NCBI RefSeq assembly: GCF_954871325.1
Contig: NC_088779.1
Location: forward strand, 451,121 to 515,120
Source of the DNA: Gordionus sp. m RMFG-2023
Lineage: Eukaryota > Nematomorpha > Gordioida > Chordodea > Parachordodidae
Reading direction: 5' to 3'
Length of the DNA: 64,000 nucleotides
Shown piece by piece: positions 46,601 to 57,800 of this stretch. Each line of letters opens with the position of its first letter. Position 1 is the stretch's first letter. The position numbers were made by a program, and so were the translations under genes. A model generated the notes under the pieces. It saw only the letters and a list, made by a program, of their open reading frames with translations. It ran no database searches and was not told the origin of the DNA.

Positions 46601-48789
46601 TACGGATTCCCTTATTGCTATAGAATGTATGATATAAATTTTTTTTTTTTTAAATATGACAATTCATTTCTATTATTTTCGGAGACATTAAGGTGTAGTA
46701 AAAGTTTTTTGTTTTTAAAGGAGATAAAAATAATAATTTATTTGACGGGTTAAGATCAGGACTGTGAATTTTCCTTAAAAGAGTTTGGTTTCAGTGAAAA
46801 ATCTCTAGACAGCTGTTTCAGATTTAGTTTAGAATTAGAGTTTGGTTTCAGTGAAAAAGCTCTAGACAGCTGTTTAAGATTGGCTTTAGAATTCGATGTC
46901 CAGAAAAAAAGAATTAAATAAACGATTTCACCTAAAATGATTAACATTGAATTTTAAAAAAAAAACACAATTAGCTTTCAAATTATTTAATGTTTTTTTT
47001 TAAAAATTATTATTATACATATATTTTATATGTTATTTTTAGCATATATTTTTTTTAAATACTTGTTTAAATTAAATTTTAAATATATAACTTAAACCCT
47101 GTACCCGAGATATGGTTCAGTTAAAATATGAATGCGTCGGTTTCATGGCCCTTGGTTAAGACATCCTTTTAATTGTTTATTTTTATAAAATTTAGGCGCG
47201 AAATGTTTTTTTAAAGGCCGGTTCGGACAGTGTCCTTGGAACTGGACCGAACCGTTTTTTTTACTTAGCGTCAGCTTTTATAAAATACTTATAAAATACT
47301 TCAGTTAAGAAAAATTTTTGACTGACAATTAATTTAATTTTTTTTTAAATTAGAGAATTAGGCATTTTAGATTGTTCCGAACGCATGTCCACCATGAACA
47401 ACGAAAATATGTGGTTATACGAGGCATCCACCGCTCTTTTCCCTTCCATCTATTTGTATAATAAACCCTTACCCGAACCCATAGATACTGGCATTTGGAT
47501 ACACAAAAGTAATTTTTTTCTACATTTATTAAACTTCTCTTCTCTTCTCTTCTCTTCTCTTCTCTTCTCTTCTCTCTCTCTTCTCTTCTCTTCTTCTTCT
47601 CTTCTTCTTCTCTTCTCTTCTCTTCTCTTCTCTTCTCTTCTCTTCTCTTCTCTTCTCTTCTTCTTCTCTTCTCTTCTTCTTCTTCTTCTCTTCTCTTCTT
47701 CTTCTCTTCTTCTTCTCTTCTCTTCTTCTTCTTCTTCTCTCTCTTCTCTCTCTTCTCTTCTTCTTCTCTTCTTCTTCTTCTTCTCTTCTCTTCTTCTTCT
47801 CTTCTCTTCTCTTCTCTTCTCTTCTCTTCTCTTCTCTTCTCTATTACTCTAACGTATTTTAGTTTATATATCGAGTGTTTTGAACTACATCTTAAAAAGT
47901 TTTTAGAGAAGTTAATAGGCTGCGCAACAAATTGAGGTACAAACATTTGCCAACTTTCCCTTATTTCCGGTTCGAATACCCGGCAGAAGAGGGAGAAAGA
48001 TACGAAAAATATCTCCAAGTGAAGGATTTAAAGTTTTCCTACAAACAGGCACTGGAAATGGGGATGAATGGAATGGTAAATCATTTTTTTTTTTTAAATT
48101 CAAAGTTTTTTTTAAAAAAATATCAAATTACATAATTGCATTCAAGATTATATGGGCATCCTCGCAAAGATTGGTCGATAAATGTCTAAACATCAGTCAA
48201 TACCTGAAAAATTATTTAGGTCCTATATCAAATATGAGCAAAGTATTCGCGGAAGGTAACGGAAAATCAAATATAATATATACGCCATTTCAAATATAAG
48301 CACAACCAGAAGGTTCGGTCTATGAGGCCGGAATTAAAAAAAAAATTATGGCCAGGAAACTTGTGCAGGAATTGATCCCGAGGCCGTCCCATGTATAAAG
48401 ATTACAGGCCGAGATAATGTTATTAACAGGTGGGCTAAAAATGTTAATGACAGGTGTCCAATTTTAAAATTTTTTTTCCAGATATTAAAATCATTTCGAA
48501 TTCTCATTTTTTTTGTATACTATATACAATTATTTCAATTTTTTTTTTTCCTCTCAAAAAAAAAGTTTGTAGAAACACGATTTGCCGAAAAAACCCTCTC
48601 CAGTCCCCCATGTTTGGAAATTACGCCACACGGTCGCTCAATAATCAGGCTAACGAGGACAGGTGCGTCAAAATCGATTCAGAAAATATGGAATATATTT
48701 ATAATATTCTGAAAACCTCACACTACCTAGATTCATATCCCGAGCGTTATGAAGACATCGAGAGTCAGTACAGATGCGTGAGGGTTTGA
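43688..48789 (+). CDS. Hyaluronidase (glycoside hydrolase 56), paralogue 1, secreted, long N-terminal region
   Basis: Eight exons: 43688-43814, 44991-45766, 46027-46104, 46439-46626, 47354-47508, 47909-48075, 48147-48255, 48566-48789, giving 607 residues with all phases consistent. Exon 1 has a signal-peptide-like segment (RFLFYTLPLIGG); its ATG at 43688 or 43706 is the only suitable start. Residues 43-187 match nothing I know. The GH56 barrel starts near FNTFWNIPT (189). Catalytic Asp/Glu lie in AVIDFEE (D307, E309). Substrate-site residues are conserved: WGYYGFPYCYR (379-389), SIYL (Y423) and IIWASS (W500). The C-terminal EGF-like region has VCRNTICRKNP and RCVKIDSEN. The enzyme should cleave hyaluronan or chondroitin outside the cell or in lysosomes. 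It faces paralogue 2 tail to tail. Confidence 0.88.
44575..44660. repeat. Short palindrome in intron 1 of hyaluronidase 1
   Basis: GACCGACCCAGACCGATATT is followed by TCGGTCTGGGT, forming a hairpin with a stem of about 11-12 bp. The stretch is GC-richer than the surrounding intron. It may be one end of a transposon (TAGCCCTAACTGACGGG upstream), but no partner end was found. Confidence 0.45.
47533..47842. repeat. (TCTTC)n microsatellite in intron 5 of hyaluronidase 1
   Basis: About 310 bp of TCTTC pentamers mixed with TTC trimers and CT dimers. It lies between exons 5 and 6 as a long coding-strand pyrimidine tract. It produces long artificial open frames on both strands, which are not genes. 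Confidence 0.95.
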
Positions 48790-51700
48790 GAAGATTTTAA
48801 GCGTTTTTTAAGACAAAAATTTTAAAATAAAAAATATCTCATTCCAGCATAACACAGTATACAGTATAGTTTTCTAGTCGTAATATTTTTACAAAAAAAA
48901 AAATTATTTTTGGTTTTATACAAAGAATTTATATTGTGTAAAATATCCAAAATCGCGGTATATTTTTTAACAAATTTTTTAAAATCCATTAAATTATTTA
49001 TGGTTTCAAATTTATTTTATTTTTAATGAAAATGTTTTTTAATATTAATTCACAAAGACTCAAAAATAAAGATTTTAATTGAAAATGTATTAATTGGTTC
49101 TTTTTTTTCTTCCTCAACATGGGTTCCTTAATGAGAAAACGCGTTCCGGTTACTATTTATAAAAGTAGATGGTAAATGAATACTGACTATGAATATTGAA
49201 TAGATTATCTCCTACATGCAAATTTCAATGACGTCAGTATATCGCGTGTTTTAGGGCCCTTACAAAGACTGAAAGGATAATTTGGATGAATAATTTAATC
49301 GAAATCAGCAAAGTCAAATCTTTGTAAAGAGCTCTGAAATTTATTTACTTTTATCCCTCATAACTTAATTTAAATATTAATAATGTTAATAGATGGCCCT
49401 AATTATTTACGTAAAACTATTCAAAATGAAATAATTTTTTTTAAAAAAATCACTTTATTATTATTTTTAAAACCTTTTATATTTTACACCATATCAAATT
49501 AATTTTTTTATTGGATATTAAAAAAAATATAAAATAAAACATTTGAGCATCAAATCCTAAATATCACCTTAACCCGAATAAAAAAACAGATGTTTATATA
49601 ACATTTACGATTAAACATAAATTACCCTTGATTTGGGCAATAAGAAATTCCTACCGAGATTGAATGGTTATTTTTAATCTCAAATACCATAAAAATTTAT
49701 AAATTATTCTCAAATTAATGATAAATTTTTTATCCATTTATTAGAAAAGCATGTTTTTAATTTTTAGATTATACATACATCATATTATACATTGATATTT
49801 AATTATTATTATTAATGTTATTAACATAAACTAAAATAATATATAATATATAAAATAAATCTTTTTAATTATTTATAAACTTGAAATAGTATAACCGTTG
49901 AATCATTGGTAAATCAGATATTTTTCCTTCATTTAAATGATGTATAAATAAGAAATTTGCCTATCTTATGAGATGTGAACCAAAAATATATTTTTATTTT
50001 GATGAGAGGTGGTTTCCTAAATTTCCATTATTTTTTTTACAAAAGCGTTAATATAAGTATTAGTACCTTGTATATGAACAAATAATTGTAGGGAAATAAT
50101 AAATCGTAAGATATGTTAAAACTCACATCTAGCGATATTTTACAAACAAAGTGGTAAAAATTTTAGGCAAAAAGTCAAATTTATGATTCCATCATCAAAC
50201 GAAGGATAAATATCTGCTTCGCCCGTCATTCTTGATGGGATAGCTACTAGTTTATTATAACTATATAATATGTTATAAAATGCTTATAAAAATAAATATT
50301 TTCTTCGTCCATCATAAAACAATTTTCGGAAGTTAATTTTATATTATGAAGTTATTTCAAATAAAAACAGCCGTTAGCAACAATTTTAGAAATATAAAAT
50401 GTTTAGTCATTATTCCACTAGGAAATTTTTATGAAATTGGAGTAATTTTTAATAATTCCTACTAATAATATATGATTATTTTCCAATATTTATTAATATT
50501 TAAAATTATTTTAATCGAATAGTCTCGAATAATCGATAAAAAAATTATTCGACGAATAATATATTTTCCTCGAATTCGATTAGAATTTTCGAATCGAATA
50601 ATTGTGTTGAATATCGAATAACAAATAATTCGTTTTAGGTATTACTTTGCGCACTGGCGATTATGCTCAAAAATTTACTAGATAGAAACTTATTTTTTTG
50701 AAGAGATTATAATTATGAATTAATGAAATAAAATTATTCATAGTTATATAATTGCGTGTATTAATTTGATGTCAATCATCTATACATTAACCATATGTTT
50801 TATGGGGGCCATTTTTTAATTTTTTTTATTTATTCAAGGGTTATTCAATTAATTTTAATTTTAGAATAATTTGTTTATATCATTATATTTTATAAATTTT
50901 TTTTTTTAAAAAAAAACATCAGCATTGCCTACTCTAGCAAAATATAATTCTATTAAATAATAATAATATAGATGGCATTAAATATTTGCCGGGTATAATT
51001 GTTAAGGGAATTGTATAAACTTTCTTAAATTTTTAATTTTTCTTAAAATGTAATATTTTTAACCATTTTACGCATAACATCCTAGTATTTTATCTACTAA
51101 ACGATTTATAAAGCATTCCAGAAATTAAACCTTTAGAAGACACCATATCCGGGACCCCAAAATATGGCTATATAAGTTTAACATAAGATCTATCAAAACT
51201 AACTTTGCGCAGTGGCGATACCGTAACCGATGATGTTTTACCGAGGTGCGGTTATTGCTAGTTGAAAACTACTACCAATACCCCGCCACGCGTTCTTTAC
51301 CGAATCGCGTAGGCAATTTTTACTCGGCCCTAAAATGGCCCCCATCACTAATAAAATGTAATTAAGAATTGTAAATCATTTGATATCTTGATCTTATTAG
51401 AAATAGAGACTCAACCTACAGGAAGTACGGGTCTAGATCCTAATTTTATTTTCGGCAAGAGTAGTGGTATTTGTTTTTTAAAAAAGTACTAATTTCTAGC
51501 TTCCATGTTTGTTCTTAATTTAAAAAAAATTTAAAATTCGCTCATTTTAAAAATGAATTCTAGCTCTGTATGTTGTGGTAATGAATCTAAGCAGGTGACA
51601 ATATGGAATGCTTAATGATCTGATCCATAATATGATTTTATATTTCAACTAGTTTAATGTTGTAATACCGATGCCCATTTGCTGTCTAGAATCTAATTTT

Positions 51701-51810
51701 ATTAGGATTATCTATATTTAAATAATAATATTTAAAAAATAAATAAAATTCCCCTACAACCCCAAATATTTCTACTTTAAATGTAAGTGTATATATAATA
51801 TATATAATTT
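48790..51810. other. Region between the two converging hyaluronidase genes
   Basis: No exon seen. Positions 50510-50640 repeat CGAATAATCGA / ATTCGAATCGAATAAT motifs, probably a transposon end. ATGGGGGCCATTTTT (50797) and its complement AAAATGGCCCCCAT (about 51335) form an inverted pair around 540 bp. TTTGCGCACTGGCGAT (50643) and TTTGCGCAGTGGCGAT (51202) are a direct pair. These suggest nested DNA-element debris at the point where the two genes converge. Confidence 0.45.
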
Positions 51811-54800
51811 TTAATAGGTAGCGCATTGGTATTCAGTTTTGATTTTATCGTAACTTTGGGGATAGGTCAAATTAATGTCGTCAGTGGAATTCAAAATTTC
51901 TTTTATATAATCTATGTTCTCGGAATCAATTTTGACACATTTACTCTCCCTTGGTTGGTAATTGACTAAAGAGGAATTTTGATCGGAGGTTGCGATAGAG
52001 TTGTTACAACAAACTAGTACCTTTTTGCAAACTTGTATATATATATATGTATATAAAATTGAAAATTAAATAATGTATAATAACATATGTTATATATATA
52101 TATATATCTAGTCCCCATCGAAGTATCAAAAGATCAATTAACAATCATAAAAAATAAGAAAGCGAAATTCAAATCTAAAATTAGGCAATTTATTATAAAA
52201 TGGCTGTTTAATCCTCAAATCTGATTCCACTGCCATTAGTGTTGTTATAAAAAGCCAAATTTGGGTCGATTTAAAAAAAAAACCTGCACTATTAAAATTA
52301 TAACTAAAAAAAACATTCTGGAAGACCTAAAGATTTTTACTCGTAGCTGGCAGAAATGCTTGGGGCATCTGTTCGCCAAATTTCGATGCTTAACATAATA
52401 TTATTTTAACCAAAATCTTAATCAGGCCGTTGTGAAAAATCAACCTATATCCGGCTAAATAACACTAACTGCCAGCTTCTCTAAGATTTTAATTTAAAAT
52501 CTATTTTCCGAAACAACTTGAAAATAATTCCCACATTTTTTAAAACTTTGGAAAAAAAAACAAAAAAATAAAAAACATCTCCAAAGTGTTTATTTAAGAT
52601 TTCCTTAAAGTATCAAAAATTTAATATAAGATTGTTTTTCATCATTCCATACTTTTAGCAAAATGTTTGCTAATATTCGATATGGGGCCTAAATAATCTC
52701 TCACATAATGGCTGATGTTTGAACATTTAGCTGATAAATTTTTCGAGGATGCCCAAATAATCTGAAAATATAATACATTTATTTTTAAAATATTTATAAT
52801 TATAAAATGACGAGAGAAAGATAAGAAATTCTAGCTATAGCAACTGATATAACAAATGGTATTAAATCAATTTTTGAAAATTAGTTGTTGCTTTCTTTCT
52901 TTTCTTTTCTTTTCTTTTCTTTTCTTTTCTTTTCTTTTCTTTTCTTTTCTTTTCTTTTCTTTTCTTTTCTTTTCTTTTCTTTTCTTTTCTTTTCTTTTCT
53001 TTTCTTTTCTTTCTTTCTTTTCTTTTCTTTTTCTTTTCTTTTCTTTTCTTTTCTTTTCTTTCTTTCTTTTCTTTTCTTTTCTTTTCTTTTCTTTTCTTTT
53101 CTTTTCTTTTCTTTTCTTTTCTTTTTCTTTCTTTTCTTTTCTTTTCTTTTCTTTTCTTTTCTTTCTTTCTTTTCTTTTCTTTTCTTTTCTTTTCTTTTCT
53201 TTTCTTTTCTTTTCTTTTCTTCTCTTTTTAAAATTATAAAAAAATTGCTAATGTTTTACAAGATTAATTTACCATTCCATCCATCCCCATATCCAGTGCC
53301 TGCTTGAAGGAAAACCTCAAATCCTTCATTTGAAGATATTTTTCATATTTTTCGCCCTCTTCTGCCTGGTACTCGAACCGGAAATAAGGGTAAGCCGGTA
53401 AATATTTATCGACCAATTTGCTGCGAAGCCTGTTAACCTCTTGGTATACTTTTATTGATTAATTTTATTACAAATTATTTCTGTATATAAGGGAAACTGG
53501 GGCAAGTTGAGAGGGGAACGTTAGTCCACTCCAATAATAATTTGAGCCACTAATTTGGAATTTAAGCCTAATATTGATAATTACGTCACACATGATTGGC
53601 TAAAAAATTTTTTTAGTCAACTAATTAATACTGCTGTTCAAGACATTTTAAAACAAAAATTCCCATTTTAATTTTCAATAAATTAAATTTTCATTTTAAT
53701 TTGATAAATTTAATTGTTTTAATGGAAGCATCTCTATATTTTTCAAGTAGGCTAAAAACCCTACTTATTATTATGAAGATGGAGAAATAATAAAAGAGAA
53801 TAGAAGATTTATTTGCAAATATAACACTTTTGGATCTATCCATTCAACCTTTCGAGATATGGTGGTATTTGATAATGCATCATTCATGAATATATTGCGA
53901 GATGACCCAAACTTTCCTTCTATTACCTCCTTAATTTGATAGATGAACCCACTATTAAAGCACTAAAATGAGCAACCATACATAATTGCTAATGCAGAAC
54001 GACTATTTCATTATATTAAGGCTATTTTATGTTTCAAATTTTTTATAAAATTTGAAGTTATAAATGATTATAAACTAATAGTAGAGTGAATGTGAAATCG
54101 TCTGCTTTTAATCATCTACAAAAGACAAGTTTAAAAAACTACTCTTTTTTTAAAAACCATTATTTTTGAATTTTAATTTCAAATGCCCAGTAAGATTCCA
54201 ATTGATCGAATTACCTAGGACAATATTCTTGATTTGCAAGAAGAAGGAATGAATAATCCGCCATAACCAAAAAAACTTTACCTAAGCAAAGAAACGGTTA
54301 GAGACAATATTAGTAAATAAATTGATCCTGCAAAAACAGCTAGCATTGGCCTCAAACCAAGGGAACACCCTCCAGGGGATAAACGAAGATTGCAACGTCA
54401 GCGGATCAAACCTTGGTTCATTTCCAAAATATATCAAGAAATTATGACTATTTCTGAAACAAGATGTTAGTTTTTTTTATGATATAACTTCATCATACTC
54501 TTAAATCTTTTGAATCTCGATATTCCTAAAGTATTAAGTTTTAAAGACTCAATAAGTAACAAAAAATAGTCGTATTTGCAGTCTGAATAAAAGTTAAAAG
54601 GGATAGCTTAAATTTTTTTGTTTAAAAAAAAACCTTTATGTATCCAAATACCAGCATCTATGGCCCTAGGAAACGGTTTGTTACTCAGATAAATGGTAGG
54701 GAAAAGTGCGGAGGAGGCTTCGTACAACCATAAATTTTTGTTGTTCATTGCGACCATGCTATCGGTACAATTTAAATTGTCTAATTGACTATGTTTTTTT

Positions 54801-57800
54801 CATAATATTTTAATAAAAGATGGAATAATTTCAAAGTATACAATTATTTTTTTGTAAAAAAGATGGATAACCAAAGACCAGACTGATAGCCTTTTTTCGA
54901 AAACGGAAGTGCGTTTTTTTTGGGCGGAAGCCGGTCTTTGGCCGATCCGGTCTTAAAATTGGAATTTAAAAAAATTCATGTAATTTAATTTGGTTGAATC
55001 ATTTTTTAAAATGTCTTTATATAAAATAATGAAGTCTAAGTTGAACTTTAGAATTATTCCCACTGTTTTACAGCAAAAACTATAACAAATTTTTTTTTTT
55101 TTAAAAAAAAGTAAATTTTTTATACCCTCTGTAACAATAAGGAAATCCATAATACCCCCATTTAGCATTGGGTCTCATTTGAATCCCTAATTTAAGAGTG
55201 GATTCGAAAAAAAGTCTGGCAGCCTTGTTAAAAAGGTTGACACTTATAGTATTCAACTTATTGCTATCTTTTATTTCTGGGTGTTTTTCTGTAGCGAATT
55301 CCAATGATTTTTGCTTTTGTGATTAAAATTTATTTTAAAATATAAATTATGAGGTTTAAACAAGTAAAAAAAATATGTATATCATAATTAGAAAGGAATA
55401 ATTAATTATTTTTAAAAAAAAATAAAAATATTTATTAATTAATTCCTTAGGAATTGATCATGAGGTTGAAGATGAAATGGTACAATTTAATAATTTGGTT
55501 AAATTTAAGTTAACCAACCTTGTAGTAATCTTTGAGATCTCCCGATAATAGGCTAAGACTCGGCAAGTATTCTTCGAAATCGATCACGGCTAGACCCTAT
55601 CGATGTGCGAAAAAATAATTTAAGCAATAAAATACAATAAATTCAGAGGTAACTGACCATTTTAAATTCCTTCTTTTGACTAACCACATAATCAATTTTA
55701 TAAAGTTGTTATAAGAATGTTTTGCGTTTTATAAATATCGTGACGGAAAGATGATGAATTACTGAAATAACGGCAGTTAATTTGGATCCATAATCACCTC
55801 ACAAATAATCTCTTGTCATTTGTTTACATTTTGTGTTATTAAACGTCTCGTTTTCAACCCATTTTTTAAAAAACGGCTAACTATATATTTTATCCAGAAA
55901 AAAATATAAGACTGAAGATTTTTATCAAATTTGGGCACATCAGTTTAGACATCCATTAGCGAAATATCAAGGCTTATGCGATATTTTTAGGGTGGGAATA
56001 TCGAGTTAGCCGTTTAAAAAACCGGCTCATATCAAGTCATTTAAACGACACTATTTTCATTGAAGGCTTCTCAAGGCTTAAATTAAGAGATATAACGAAA
56101 TATCAAATAATTTTCAATTTTTCAATATGTTTCATTTAAGATTTTTCGATTTAGTTAAAATCTTTCAATGTTTATTATCGTTATATTGGTTTTAGGGAAT
56201 ATTATATATCGATATAATGAAAGTTTATTTTCCAATATCCTTAAATTTATACCACATATATATATATATATATCTGCATAGGTGCCTTCAATTCCCGGCC
56301 AAACAAGTATATCTTGAAGAGCCCCGTTAAAATCATAAAAAACAATTTTTTTGCTAATAAGTAATTAAGAAAAATATATAACCCTCCCCGACGCTTATGT
56401 CATTATCTATATATTCTCTATAGATGTGGCGTTAGTTTAATTGCATCTAATATTGAACCTTTTTTTAAAATTTATTTAGATATTTTTCATAAAAGCACCT
56501 AATTCAAGATCTTCTACAACACTAACTGATTTATAATTTAGGCTAACAATATACCAGGAACATTCTAAAATCTCTAGTGTTTAAGAAATTTAACATTTAA
56601 TTAAATATATACCTATTGCTGAAAGAATAATAATATTATTGTATCTGGTTATTATTTATATTATGGAAATATATGTATGAATATATCATCATTATTTGTA
56701 TATTATGAATCAGATATATTTTATAATGATTATATATATATTTATTATTAATATAGTATTGGGTGAAAGTTAACTACCTAACACCCATAGCATCTATTTT
56801 AATGTGATATCCGGATCTATATATATTGATATGGATGTATAAATAAGTGCTGGTATGAATTACCCCAAATATTATATTGTCGCAGTCATGGATATAAATA
56901 TTATGAATTTAATCTAATTTATTAAAGTTATCAACTAGGTTTCGGGATTAAGGGCTGATGAGAAATCGTGGCTTATACTTTAAGAATATAGATAGAAAAC
57001 CTGCCATGAGACTCAGTAATATGTAAACTCGATTTTAATAACACCTTCAATAGCCTATATTGTACCTCATTTTTAAAATTCTTCTATGAAACTTTTCCCT
57101 GTTTCTAAATTTATTTGAATCTCTATATGGCTTACGCCTCTGACATATGGACCTTTTCAGATTCTGTCCCAATAAGAAATAAGGGGATCCATCTTCTCAT
57201 TTACCAAATTTAAAAAAATTTAACATAGACCTGTGGTATTATGACGATGGTACCATCTGCGGCATCTCAGCGAATGTACTTAGCGTTTTAAATACTCGGA
57301 CACCTATTCTCAAGCCACCGGTTTAACACTTAACATAAATATTTATCTTTTTAAACAACAAGTTGCAAAATTTTGAAGGCTATAAAATTATTGCTCCAGG
57401 TAGTTTAACCCAACTAAGGTCCCCATTAGCTAATGCTACCAAGTTAGAAGATTTCCTTCATAACATTTTTAAAACTTTTACAGCATGAAGCACTTTCTAT
57501 GCCATCTTACACCACACCATAGTTTATTTTTAATAAGCAAATGCCTATATATATATGAAAAATTTGGCATATCGAAAAAGAATTCATATATAAAATACAG
57601 GATCAATTTAAAATATTTATAGAAAAAATTTTAAACATAAACTTAAACCAATTCAATTGGTCACTTGCCCAATTACCTCCTCAATCAAGCGGTATAGACA
57701 TTCTCACTGAATCTTTTATCCTTATAATCATTTTTATTATCCAGATAAACAAACAATTCTATGATTTTGGGCTTCACATGTCCTAACGATGATTTATTAG

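Noticed and set aside
47350-48018. Long open frames rich in Arg/Glu or Ser/Leu across the TCTTC microsatellite
   Set aside because: They are products of the pentamer repeat, with no sense outside it; the true exons of hyaluronidase 1 flank it in another reading.
52856-53307. Two long Phe/Leu/Ser open frames
   Set aside because: Generated by the TTTTC repeat; it is an intron of hyaluronidase 2.
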